DNA of 64,000 nt, taken from positions 96,636,748 through 96,700,747 of the forward strand of contig JAQMRL010000002.1 of assembly GCA_035578175.1 (NCBI GenBank), given 5' to 3'. The notes below the pieces were generated by a model that was not told the DNA's origin, did no database searches, and was given only the letters and a program-made list of their open reading frames with translations. The position numbers were made by a program, and so were the translations under genes. Positions 44,249 through 55,597 of the stretch are shown here, piece by piece (the stretch's first letter is position 1; every line of letters begins with the position of its first letter). The DNA comes from Catonia carolina. Lineage: Eukaryota; Arthropoda; Insecta; Hemiptera; Achilidae.

Positions 44249-46290
44249 GTAAAGTATATATATATATATATATAGGAAATCAAGGAATAATGACATAATT
44301 TAATCCATAGAATTAATTTAGCTCAGTATTTCAGATGAAGTTAATTTATCTATATCAATTTACAAGATTTTTATTATATAGATCAGCTTTGTGGAAATGT
44401 CAAGCAATATCGACGATCTACGTCAGAAAGTGTTCAAATAAGACAGTAAGTTATGCAACTTTAAAATTCATGTCACTAGTTTACCTAATGCCATATCCGT
44501 TTCAGACAATATAAAAGGGTTAATTCGATTTTATAAAATAGTGACGTTTCACTTTAATAAAATTACTAAAATAAAAAGAAAAGAGTTGATTATCGATAAA
44601 TGAAAAATAATGTTTTAAAACAGTTTAAATTATATTGGTTTAGTAGATATCGATACAAAATGCTTTTTACATATTATCATCATAAGCTTTTATCTCTAAG
44701 CACTCTACTTTAAACCTTATTGATGATGAAAATAAAGGCGTTTATGAAGCAATGTTAAATAACGAGACGGGATTATAATTATACGTATCAGTGAATTTTA
44801 GGAACTGTAAAATACGATTTCGGTTACCTAATAAGGTTTATATGTGAATTTAATCCACATAAAAGTACAAATAATACTAACAGTAGTGCAAATTATTGAT
44901 AACGATATTTTAAACTCTGTACTCCGAAATTCATTACTTAAAAATATTTAACACAATTTCAAATACCTCATACCTCACAGGACTACACATAACATGAATG
45001 GATTTTAAATAAATAGATTATAAATTTGATTATTTTTCAGAAATTCCTCATCAACCACCTCTTTGTTGCCGTCATTCTAATCGTCCGATATGACCTCCTC
45101 GTAATCCTCCTACTCTTCTTCCTCCCACATCGTCATCCTCGGCCTCCTTCTATTCATCCTGTACTATTTCTGCTACTGCTCATCATTTATTTCATATATA
45201 TTCCTTCTCCTTCTCCTTCTCCTTCTCATTCTTATTCTTTACCCGAACAAAAAAAAGAAAAGAAAATGAGGAAAAACCTGTGGAGGAGAAGGAAGATGAA
45301 GAGCATGATCTCCTACACATTTTTTCATATTTTCCTCTTATAGATTGTGCTACAATAAAGTTCAATTACATTTCGTTTAAGTTGCTTTATTTTCCTTTGC
45401 TTCTTCAAATATTTTGTTAACAGCAATAGCTTTGTATTTGCGTGTTAAATAACTCAAATATCTTGTACATGTTATTTAATCCTATAAAGTTTTCCCGAGC
45501 CACATGTTCTCCCAATTCCTTTTTTGGAAAAATGGTAGAAGATACATAGACAAAGGAAGTACTTGTGAAACCAAGAGAAGACAGACGATGTAAAGACCTT
45601 TCTCACGTTGGAAAATAACGTCAAGAGACTTTTCTGGCGACTGAATACAGGGAGTTCAAAATAAGACACAGTAGATAGCAATGTGGGGCAATCTACCTTC
45701 AGCAGTTAACGGTAAAGACTAGTTGATGAAGATTCAATTTTTAATTTAATGGTTTAGTTGGTTTTTATAGAAGAATACTCTCTTTCTAGTCTTAAGTTTT
45801 AGATTTTTCAAAATTCTAACTGTAACTGTATTTACTATAATATTCGGATTAGTCGTTTTTCTTTCTTTCTTTTGTAAATTAATCAAAAGTTTAAAGAGTT
45901 AATAAAATTATTACTTCTATGAGTTAAATATTTTTGTTTTATTGAATTACTCAACAGTTACATTATTAATTTTTTGGTAAAAATTTGTATGTTACTGTAT
46001 TGCAAACAGGACAACTAAGTTTAATAACTTAATAAAAATATTTCTATTGACAGTATCTTCCTTCGTCGTTGGTGTATCGTATTTGAAATTTTTCATACTT
46101 ATTTTATTTCTAGTCAAACACTGAATACGAATACAGAGTTTTAATACAGAAAATCATCATACCTGATTAACTGCAGTTAGTTTGGTATAATATTTAAGCC
46201 AATTTATTTTTAGTCTGCATAAAATATATTTAAAAAAATAGTTAATTGTAAGTTTATGTAAAATCGCATCAAGAGCTTGATCATTAGTGA
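43510..46290. other. AT-rich, gene-poor stretch
   Basis: No gene is seen. It contains two (TA)n tracts (44213-44245 and 44254-44274), and a pyrimidine-rich region at about 45040-45240 with (CCTTCT)n at about 45202-45230. A 105-codon frame over the latter (45026-45343) is low-complexity and not a credible gene. Confidence 0.45.
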
Positions 46291-46299
46291 TTAGGCCTA

Positions 46300-46380
46300 T
46301 AGTAGATTATGGAACTGGACCGGTAGGTTTGAACTTTTAATAGTTTAAGACCCTAGCCGGTAATCTTCCCCAATTCTTCC
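46300..46380 (-). repeat. SINE fragment, same family as 57500-57631
   Basis: GGAACTGGACCGGTAGGTTT, followed after a gap by CCTAGCCGGTAATC, parallels AGAACTGGAACAGTAGGTTT and CATAGCCAGTAATC near 57511-57566. Only the 3' half is kept. Confidence 0.5.
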
Positions 46381-46384
46381 ACTT

Positions 46385-47105
46385 TGTTTGCTAATTCTGC
46401 ACGAAAATAAAATAACAAAATTATTTTACGTTAAACTTCTATGTGCAGAATTGAAATTGTACCCGATAGCAAAAAATTGTTAGTATTTCACTACTCGAAA
46501 CGGGTTAGAAAATGTTTAACAATGTTACACAAATTTTACTTCTGCAAATTGATATTGATATCAGAAGCTAATGAAAAAAAATATGGCAATTTGAATAAAA
46601 TAAAAATGTTAAAATGTAAATAACATACTTAGTTACACCTGAATATAGGTGTTCAACGTTGCATTTATTGTTTAATTTATTTCATCGAAACATCTGTTGG
46701 AATGGATTTAAATAAATTTTTAGTGTATTCAAAAAATCACTAGCCAAATATAACAAACAACTGACCAAACCAATTACAAAAAGTCATTAAATTTTATGAA
46801 ACTGATTTTGAGTTTTGTGTGCGGTACAATATTAATAAATAATAAATTGGTTACCTTTTTAATGCAATCAGTTAAACAATGTTTTAGTTGGTCTCGATTG
46901 TTTTTGTAATAGCAATATCATTTACTACTGTAACATTATTTTGGGTTTGAATTATTTACTTTTTGTTGCATAATAATAAATAAATTTTTGATGGACTTTT
47001 TGAGGAGAAACGGTTTGAAATTTGGAGCTTACATGTATTTTTTTCTATATTAAATGTGAACTACGAGTATTATTCCGAAATGATTTATTAGTTCTTTTTT
47101 TTTGA
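46385..47105. other. No gene seen
   Basis: AT-rich, nothing recognisable. Confidence 0.35.
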
Positions 47106-47109
47106 AAAA

Positions 47110-47700
47110 ATTGAAATCCTGAACGCTTGGCTTAGAAACAGACAAGTTCACCAGTACCGCCAAAATCGAGTCGGCCTAAAACGACTTTCATAAAGTAGAC
47201 TAAATGTTTACTCTCTCTTGCTTTATATAAACTTATAGAGAAGGAAAGCATTGATTTCACGTAGATTTTTAGAAATCGAGTTTTCACCGTACACGTTTTC
47301 AGACCCCATGAACCCAAAAAAACATGGTTTTAGTGACTTGTCGGTGTGTATATGTATGTGAACGAAATGCTTCAAGAACTGAATAATGTGAAAAGTTAAA
47401 CTTAGAACTTAAGTTTGGTACCACGTACGAACCCGTCACAAATATTGATATCAAAATCGGTCAACCGTAAGTAGTAAGTTTATTCGTACAATTTTTTAAT
47501 TTTTTACGATTTTCTAAAAAATTACGGCTTTTTTAAAAATCACCTAATTTACTACAAGTTTATGCTCTACAATATTAAAGGGTAACCGCCATATTTCATG
47601 AAAATCAGGGTTGTGCGTTCGTGTTAAAAATAGTTTGTTTAAGATTACGGCCTAATGTGCATTTTTGGGTAAAAGTGTAGCCTATATAATCAACGTTGTA
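47110..47700 (-). repeat. Interspersed repeat, copy 2 (inverted relative to 42030)
   Basis: This is the counterpart of 42030-42520 in opposite orientation, about 5 kb away. It extends further at its left end (47110-47210), a part not evident next to copy 1. Confidence 0.65.
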
Positions 47701-47959
47701 GAAAATTTGAAAATATCTACACTTTTATTCCTATAGTAATTTTTTTTACAATGCTTGATTTAATGTCAACTTTTTTTAAATTACATTATTTGCAATCAGT
47801 TTTTTAAAAATAAACTATAAACAAATCTTTTGAATTTACAAATCACAAGTTGAGGCCTCATTACCCTGAAAACCTCTCATTATATCAATTATTCATGTGT
47901 TAAAAGAGAAAATTACTATGTACAAAGATATTTAAATTTTACAATAGGTATGGAATACT

Positions 47960-48770
47960 TTTCACCATAATTTTATGTACAAAACACTTTCAGACAAGTC
48001 CAAAACATAGTAACGTTTCAGGCGCCTAACTTCTTCTGCATTGTTTAGAAAATTTATGGCTAATTCATTTTCGTGACTTTCAAGTCTTGCCTGATATATC
48101 CTATTTCAACGCCTGACCTCGTCCATCACATCAGGAAGGTTGCAATAATGTTGTATTTCTGCATTACTTGCAAACCATGGTGCCCTTGTTACAGCCCGAA
48201 GAACCTTATTCTGGAACCTTTGAATTACCTCTATGTTACTTCTGCTGATAGTTCCCCAAAGTTGAACGCCGTACAACCAAACTGGTTTAAGTAACATTTT
48301 CTAAAGCAGCAACTTATTCTCAAGTGAGAGTGAAGAGTTCCCGCCAATCAGCCAGTACATCCTCTTATATTTTAGATTTAATTCATTCCTCTTCATTCTC
48401 ACATGGATTCTGCAAGTTAACCGCCTGTCTAGATGCATACCCAGGTACTTTACAACTTCACTTTGTGGTAAATCAACGCCTCCAAGTTTTACTGGCGGAC
48501 AAGTATTTCTCCACATGGTAAATGTAACATGCTGCGTTTTTGCAGTATTGATCTTTACTCTTCATTTTTGAAGCCATGGTTGGATTTGGTCTAAACATTC
48601 CTGAAGTTTGTTTGAAGCAACTACAGGATCTCCACCTTTAGCAAGCAAAGCCTTATCGTCAGCGAATGTAAGTTAGCTTGAACTACCCCTTCAGTTGTTG
48701 GTAAGTCTGCTTCATACAATGAGTACAAATACGGGCCTAGAACTGAACCCTGAGGTACACCAGGGTTGCC
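47960..48770 (-). pseudogene. Jockey-type LINE pol relic, 3' end
   Basis: On the minus strand the pieces read, in order: a QGSVLGP-like motif near 48745, DPVVASNKLQECLDQIQPW, KLGGVDLPQSEVVKYLGMHL with DRRLTCRIHV, LENKLLL, KPVWLYGVQLWGTISRSNIE, and ARLESHENELAINFLNN followed by EVRRLKRYYVLDL and a stop near 47968. Frameshifts separate the pieces near 48300 and 48520, and the YADD region is damaged. It is 5' truncated. Compared with other Jockey relics here it is only moderately decayed. Confidence 0.78.
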
Positions 48771-48774
48771 CATT

Positions 48775-51700
48775 AAAATTGATAAAAAATTGAATTAAGA
48801 GTGAAGCCTTTGCATGCATTTAACGACAAAAATGTGTAATTAAAGATATAGAATATTAAAAATCCTACAGGTTTTATTTGAAGAAGTTTTTCTACAGAGC
48901 CTAGTTTTGCGTGAATCAGTGTTATTTTCCGTATTTTAAGTCGAACTGGGGTTGATTTTCATTTACCGTCATTCACTCATGATTACAATTAGGTTAGGGC
49001 TTATGTTTTTCATTTCACATTATTTACTCTTGCACATAACAAGTTAAATCATTTGATAGTTACAGGGCTACAAAATATAGTTCGGTTTCTTCTCAAAGTG
49101 TCAGCCAATTATATGACTTAAGCATTTAAAAGCAGAAGAGGTAGATATCTAAAAGACACTAAGCCCAGTTATCTCTTCTAAAAGGTATGAATTTTATTAT
49201 ACAGACAGATCCTGTGGTGAATGAAGTACATTTGTAGGGTGGAAAGTAGCTGCTTCTTGGAGAGCTGGTACGCTGATGAAAATTCTCTTCCACTCAGAGA
49301 GGGAGATAAGCTTTCATCTGATGACCTACAAAAACAACAACATTGTTTACTTATGATTGAATCTTTTTCGTTATTTATGTTTCATTATTTATATCGGCAA
49401 GAGAACTTTGTGAGAATTTTACGCCAGATTTATATGTATATGATCTTCGTATTAGAATTATAAATATTTCTAAACATAAAACTGAAGGATATAAAACAAT
49501 AGGAAGTATTTAAGGAGTAAGATTATTAACGGTCTTTACAGCTGAATACATATTGAGACACTTTGTTTGTTACATGTGTTCTGTTACTTATATAAATTTA
49601 TTATTAATATTAAAATTGGTGAGATATAAGAATAATGTTTATTTTTTATGTTAATGTATTTAAGTATTTTTTCACCATGTTGAGAGAATCGTATTTTTAT
49701 CTTATAATTAAAGATTATTTGATTAAATAATTTCTTGAAATATATTGATACTATGTGTAAAATTAATGCAAATGACGTGTACAAAATAATAATATTGCCT
49801 TGTTGTGTGTAAGTTTAGTAATGTAACATTTTTTACGGCTAAACAATAATGTGTATTATTTTACGTTTTAATAGAACTGCATTATTTTTTTGTATTATAG
49901 AAAGCTTTAGTTTTGCAGCTGAGCATAAAGTCATTTTTCGAAAGAGCATTTTATGTAATGTTTGTAAACAATAAAAGGCAGGAACAGTCGGTGGGCGTGA
50001 CCGTGCACCCGCATCCAAGAAGGGCAACTTGTGCTTTGCTAGATACATACACAAGAAATCATCAATATCCTTTGTCAGAGAATTAGTTACAAAAGATTCT
50101 AGCTAAATGGATCTGATGGTTAGAAAGTAATGAATTTTGAAAAAAGTTTTAGGAAGCCTTTGATTAAAACCAAATTTCAATATTTATTTTTTATTTAGTT
50201 CATCGGACAATGGCTACCATGGTCTTTAGTCCTTTCAATACTTCTTCCTTATTAGTACCCATGTTTAAAACTTCAAGTTTAAATACGAGTATTAGATTGT
50301 TTTGATACATTAGAAAAACCAGAAATTGCAAGTTGTATTTTATAAAGTGCTCAAATACTCATTTAAAATATCGCTGTAATGTTTAGAAAAATTGAGAAAA
50401 CTAACACGAAAAATTTCGACAGTAGTTTTCGGATATTCCACCGTCTAATGTTGTTAGTTATCTTTGTGTGCATTTTGATCGCAGGCAAGGTGGAAGAGGC
50501 ATATTTCGAGCCAAACGTCATCAAACGTTGAACCTCAAATTAATGAATATGCCCTTGTTTTGGATTTAAACTTAATTCGTATCGTAATTTTCCATCATTT
50601 AACTTTATAATTCTGAAGATCAAGAAGACAGACTTAAATGAACGTTTCATCAATTTCGAATCACAACTTTATCAGGCTAGCAGTTTTTGGAAATATAATA
50701 TGTTGTACAAACATTTCTTCCTTCCACGCATTCATTTGACATAAAAATAGTATGGTAATAAAAACAGGAAATGAACTTCATTCCCGTAATTTAAATATTT
50801 AAAAATATAAAATACCTTTTAATATATTTAGGGCACTATAACAAGCGAGTGAATATATTTACCAAGGTTAAATAAATGTAGGCAATTTCAACATATTTAA
50901 TATTAAAATTTACCTACCTCTGTAATTTAAAATCCACTGGGCATTTTAAAGTACTAAATACATTGGTTTAATACTTTTACACAAAATCCCGGGTTTTAGA
51001 TCCCGGAAGGATTTGACCCATTAATTAAGACGTGAAACCTAAGGGAACCCCATCATGATTTTGAGTGCACAATAATACATCCGTTATGTATTATTTTATA
51101 ACGAATAAAAAATATTTAATATTTTGAGAGATTTAAATTGATTACTAAGAGATAATTTTTAAATTTAAGTAGTTACGTCCGTTTAGTAATTATTCATCTT
51201 AAAATAAATATTACAAGCAACGTTCGTATATTTTATTCATTATAACATACGTCCTTAATATACGGTTACTTCTGAATGACTTGACTTAATTAGGATTAAA
51301 ACTAGAAGGTTTTAATTTTAAACAAACTTAAAACATTATAGAACGATATACCGCAATATCTGGTGTAGTTTTCATGAATCTTTTTTTTCTATTACATCTA
51401 ATTTATAACCCAATTTCAAAAGTTTACGTTTAGTTTTAAAACTGTAAGAATAACAGTTAAAGATTCCATTGTAAAACAATTTGGAACGACATATCAAGGA
51501 ATAGGGAAATGTGATTAGGTGTTACAGAAAATGTCTACTTACCATTTAACTATATTTTTATTTTCTATTTTGGCTTAATATAGTTGTTTCTGTATAATAA
51601 AGTACGACAAGTGTGATGGCGAATGATGGTGAACAGAATTGATGAACAGATGAATGATCGTGAACAGACTATGAATGGGTTAAAGAAGTAAATCATCCAC

Positions 51701-51850
51701 CAGTGTTACTTCCAATAATAATAGTACTTTTAAACCCACGTTATTATAATAATATTAGCATTTTTAATCTTACTTTTTAAATTTTAATTCACCACTGTAC
51801 AACCAACTTACAACAAGTAAATATTATGAAAAACATAAAACATGACTTTC
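48775..51850. other. AT-rich, gene-poor stretch
   Basis: No gene is seen. A tRNA T-arm-like stem (CCCGGGTTTTAGATCCCGG) near 50988-51006 has no convincing box A upstream. A small GC-richer patch lies at 49975-50040 with nothing recognisable. Confidence 0.4.
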
Positions 51851-51854
51851 CATA

Positions 51855-52540
51855 AGGACTTTAAGAAGAATTCAACAAATGACGTTTACTCTTAGAAGAC
51901 AAAACTGCCCAACCGTTTACATTAATAATATTCCGCTACCTCACACTACTCAAACACGCTACTTAGGCTTACACTTGGACAGAAAACTTACATGGAACGC
52001 ACATGTTACACACACACGCCACAAACTCAAAACACGCTTCTATCAACTAAAACGCTTACTCGATAGACGTTCTAAATTAAATGTGTCACACAAATTAACA
52101 ATCTACAAGACAATCTTAAGACCAATCTGGACATATGGAGTTCAACTTTGGGGATCTGCTAAACCCTCACACACGAAACGTATACAAGCGATTCAGAACA
52201 AGATTCTACGAACGATAACGCAATGCCCCTTTTACATCACAAACTCAATGTTGCACAAAGACTTACAAATGCCATACGTAATTGATGTCGCGAAACAACT
52301 ATACAAGACGATGCATGACAAATTTGAACTACACGACAACCCTCTCATACAAAACATGTACACTAGGGCGATACCGGGTACTCAGCGCAGACGTTTGAAG
52401 CGCCTCTGGCCAAGAGATCTTCTTGGCCAACTGTAGGACTGTGGTGATGACTGCACGCTCCTTCAAGTAAATCAAGTTTTGAAACATTAGCTTCACATTT
52501 AGAAATTGTTATATTAATTTAATAACAGATACTAAATTTC
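51855..52540 (+). mobile_element. 5'-truncated Jockey-type LINE
   Basis: Only the last 186 codons of pol and a short 3' UTR are present. The remaining coding part (51879-52436) has no stop, so this copy is among the younger Jockey insertions in the window. Exact ends are not fixed. Confidence 0.75.
51879..52436 (+). pseudogene. Jockey pol C-terminal fragment (open, truncated)
   Basis: The frame reads MTFTLRRQNCPTVYINNIPL then RYLGLHLDRKLTWNAHVTH, SKLNVSHKLTIYKTILRPIW and TYGVQLWGSAKPSHTKRIQA, ending RRRLKRLWPRDLLGQL. This is the complete post-palm C-terminal region of Jockey reverse transcriptase. The endonuclease and the catalytic RT motifs, including YADD, are missing, so the protein would be inactive even if made. 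The first ATG is incidental, from inside pol. Confidence 0.85.
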
Positions 52541-52544
52541 AATT

Positions 52545-52805
52545 AAAAGTGTCAAAAAAGAAGAATTTGACGCTCCAGTTTAAAGAGATTTATTTTAGGA
52601 TTTACAAAATAAATTTAATTAACTATTATAGTTATCTGTAGACAAAGATTTAAACACAGTGAAGGTAACTAGAGTTTGTAGCAAACCACAAAAAGTTTGG
52701 AGGGGAAGCGAGCGTATTAGTAGTAGGCACCAACAGCGAGAGAGGAGAAGCGGCTGGGTAACTACTATACTATCACAAAAACATTAAATTCAACTGCTAC
52801 TTACC
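52545..52805. other. Flank between Jockey tail and transposase gene
   Basis: A moderately G+C-rich patch (52700-52765) lies 3' of the transposase. It probably belongs to that transposon, but I could not identify matching terminal repeats. Confidence 0.3.
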
Positions 52806-52809
52806 AAAT

Positions 52810-54114
52810 TTAATTTAATGTTTCAATTCCCGGTAACTCATCTTCACTTATCTCATTTCCGTTGTTTTCATCACTCTCATCACTTAAATCACTATCATCG
52901 CTATCGTCATTTAAATTTATAATTATATTGTCAGTGGCATTGTCAATTAAGGGTTCCCGACACAGATACAATTTCTCTATTTTCTTGACATGATCGCGCC
53001 TCAATTTCCATTCATCGTTCGTCATTGAATCTGCACGTTCTTTAATTAAATTTATAGCGTCATCTAATTTGAAATTAACGTTTTTTTTTGCGACATACTC
53101 TTTTAAAACCGCCCAAATTTTTTCAATCGGATTTAATTCCGGAGAATAAGGAGGCAGTCTCAAAACACTGTGACCTTCCTCGGCTAAAAGAGAGTCTATT
53201 TTGAATAATTTAACGCGCGATTTATGTAATTTAATTAACTTATACAGTTCTGGTTTGCACATTGTATTCACGAATGTTACGTCATTTTTCAGAAGCCAAT
53301 TTATCAGGTCTTCTTTTCGCGAGTTTGAATTCGGAGCACGGTTCAGTTGAACGTTATGATATGAAGCATTATCCATGACAACGACTGAGTTAGGGGGAAG
53401 ATTAGGAATCAATTTTTCTTTTACCCACCGTTCGTAATTTTCATAATTCATATCGTCATGGTAATCTCCTGTTTTCCTACCAGATTTAAATATAAGAAGC
53501 GCGTTCTTGATAAAACCATTTTCGTGACCGGCATGAACAATACAAGCGCGCTGTCCTTTAGATATTGGAGCAGCAAGGTTACGGTCGGAGCCATCATTCC
53601 ACGATAGAGGCTTAGTATGACTGGCATGTACGTAGGATTCGTCCGTGTAAATAATAGGCCTGTTTTGGTTGCGGTACTCTTCAATGGCTCTTAAATAACG
53701 TAGCCTCAGTTCCCGATTTTCTGATCTTTCAACTAACATTTTCCGATTATCAATAGGTCTTTTCCATTTGAACCCCATTTCTTTGATTATACGCCACAAT
53801 GACCAAAGGCTTCCGTGAAAGTTTATTTTTTCTTTTACCACCGGTAGCAACGACCTAAGAGTAACGCGTTCACCTTTTTCAATGTGAAAATTGTAAATAG
53901 TTTCGCGAATAACACTTTTATCAAAATTGTTCACTGTCGTTTTAGGTTTTTTGGTGTTACGATTTTTTTGGGGAGTACTGAAGCCTTTATGGGGGTTAGT
54001 TTTTGCTTCTTTTACAATTTTTTGAACGCTGCTTATAGAAATTCCCGTAGCTTGGGCAACACGTTTCTGAATTTGTGTCAAAAGGATCGGACCACGTTTT
54101 GCCTCATCTGTCAT
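52810..54114 (-). CDS. DD82E (Sailor-type) IS630/Tc1/mariner transposase, open frame
   Basis: The 434-residue frame is intact. The N-terminal part (LLTQIQKRVAQATGISISSV) looks like a helix-turn-helix that would bind the transposon ends; a basic linker (KKPKTTVNN) follows. Catalytic residues: D in IYTDESYVH (about 155), D in VVMDNASYH (about 246) and E in YSPELNPIEKIW (about 329). I counted exactly 82 residues between the second D and the E, far more than the 34-41 of usual Tc1/mariner families and equal to the DD82E group described as Sailor. The C-terminus is acidic (NDDSDDSDLSDESDENN). The start is the first ATG after an in-frame TAA near 54183. No intron is evident. Terminal repeats were not identified, so whether the whole element survives is unknown. 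Confidence 0.85.
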   Translation of the reverse strand: MTDEAKRGPILLTQIQKRVAQATGISISSVQKIVKEAKTNPHKGFSTPQKNRNTKKPKTTVNNFDKSVIRETIYNFHIEKGERVTLRSLLPVVKEKINFHGSLWSLWRIIKEMGFKWKRPIDNRKMLVERSENRELRLRYLRAIEEYRNQNRPIIYTDESYVHASHTKPLSWNDGSDRNLAAPISKGQRACIVHAGHENGFIKNALLIFKSGRKTGDYHDDMNYENYERWVKEKLIPNLPPNSVVVMDNASYHNVQLNRAPNSNSRKEDLINWLLKNDVTFVNTMCKPELYKLIKLHKSRVKLFKIDSLLAEEGHSVLRLPPYSPELNPIEKIWAVLKEYVAKKNVNFKLDDAINLIKERADSMTNDEWKLRRDHVKKIEKLYLCREPLIDNATDNIIINLNDDSDDSDLSDESDENNGNEISEDELPGIETLN

Positions 54115-54119
54115 AAATT

Positions 54120-54440
54120 TTAAAACATTAAATACAACTTCTCTCGTCTGGCTATGGATAATTTTGCACCCCCAATTTTTTTTTTACATACCCCACTACT
54201 TTCATCTTCCATAATTTACCTGAACTAAATACTAACCTACGATTAACTTACAGTGTAAGGAAAAAACGCGTTGTGATCAAGAAACCGGAAATGTAAAAAA
54301 TTAATGTAACGGTGCCGAAGATCATGTTACTAAATCACTATAGTTATAATATAGTACAATGTTTTCAATCAAGCTAATAGTATACACTCACACACACACA
54401 CCACAGTAATATCTACACCATGTTTAGGTTACGGCAGTCT
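54120..54440. other. 5' flank of the transposase gene
   Basis: It probably contains the 5' end of the DD82E transposon. A short (CA)n-like tract lies near 54387-54401. No clear terminal repeat was found. Confidence 0.3.
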
Positions 54441-54444
54441 AGCT

Positions 54445-54870
54445 GTGACTGAATTACAGAATCCCCCTCCGCTAGATTTGTGTCGTCTCTATGGAAACCG
54501 TTCAAGGATAAACTTTTTATTCAATGCAACAAGCTCTATCAACATTACAATAAGAGCAGGCGTTCTTCAAGGTCCTGCATTCCCCCCTCCTTATACAACA
54601 TTATATACCACCGTTATTCCAGTAAACGATAATGTACCATTTACTTCTTATGCCGATGATCCTGCAATACAAACCAGATCAAAATCTCTTCAGAAAGCAT
54701 TTTAATTAATATGGGTTCAGAAAACAATTTAGAAACATGATTAAGGCACTGGGGGATTAACGTGAATCCAAAGAAATCAGTTCATGTAACTTTTAGGCTC
54801 GGACCAAACCAGAAGTATCCCCACATTCTGTGCATCGATAATCCCTCAAGAACCGAATATAATAATATAA
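54445..54870 (+). pseudogene. Jockey-type LINE pol relic (RT palm region)
   Basis: The translation includes TIRAGVLQGPAFPPPYTTLY and FTSYADDPAIQTRSKSLQKA, then in a shifted frame WGINVNPKKSVHVTFRLG. These correspond to the RAGVPQGSVLGP and YADDTAI motifs and the following block. The catalytic YADD is kept, but the QGS motif is altered and frameshifts follow. The relic ends in AT microsatellite sequence near 54860-54910. Confidence 0.68.
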
Positions 54871-55189
54871 CTATAATAATATAATAATATAACCGAATAT
54901 AATAATAATATAACATTGAACGACCGGCATGACATGAGTAACGCGCATGGGAGCACCAACCATTTATACGTCTCCGACATTTTATTTATTTATTTTTTTA
55001 TTAATTTCATTTATCTACATTTGTTTATTGTGAGACATTTAGTAACTAAAACAGCAGATTCTTGTTTCAATTCCTCCTTTTACCGTTGAACTTTTTTTGG
55101 GAATTGATGGGAATAAATTTAGCGTATCAGTTAGTTTGAATGAGCGAAAAGTCTGTTGTGGAAGTTTCTATAAAGTTAAAAGAAAACAC
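54871..55189. other. AT microsatellite and spacer
   Basis: A run of AATAATATA-type repeats lies at about 54861-54915. No gene is seen. Confidence 0.4.
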
Positions 55190-55500
55190 CTGTTACCAAA
55201 AGATTTTGACGTCGTTATACAAAGTTATATAATTAGGAAATGTTGGAGACGTAAGAAGGTGCGTAGACTTAGGATTTGGAACACCTTCGATTTAAATCTT
55301 TGAATCCGGGCTACTACTGCCGGTTTAGCATATCCACAAATTTGATTAGCGTAAATCCAAATTGGCATAAGGAAGGACATGTATATCGTTAATTTTTGGC
55401 TAATTGGGAGTACAGTACGTTTAGACATTTATATGTACAGCAGTTTAAGTTTATTATTTACGGTACGTCTTTTGAGTGAAACGCGTACTTCCGTTTTAAA
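55190..55500 (-). pseudogene. Jockey-type LINE pol relic, opposite strand
   Basis: The minus strand reads LPISQKLTIYMSFLMPIWIY then ANQICGYAKPAVVARIQRF and KSKVFQILSL, the KLTIYKxxLRPIWTYGxQLWG region of Jockey pol. Sequence on both sides is decayed. It faces the relic at 54445 in the opposite direction, so the two are different insertions or an inversion has occurred. Confidence 0.65.
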
Positions 55501-55597
55501 TAATTATTTTTTATTATGTTTCCGATTATATTCTGGAAAAACAAATGAAAACATTTTATCAATATCAAATTACTACTTTTTTATACAGGGAAACTAA

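Noticed and set aside
45026..45343. 105-codon plus-strand frame with hydrophobic start and Pro/Ser repeat
   Set aside because: It lies over a pyrimidine-rich and (CCTTCT)n low-complexity region; the amino-acid pattern is explained by the DNA repeat.
50985..51010. tRNA T-arm-like stem CCCGGGTTTTAGATCCCGG
   Set aside because: No box A or acceptor pairing at the proper distance, so neither a tRNA gene nor a SINE can be supported.
52640..54265. Possible inverted ends of the DD82E transposon (CACAGTGAAGG near 52654 and CACTGTAAG near 54262)
   Set aside because: Only a few bases match and the motif is partly self-complementary; not enough to call terminal repeats.
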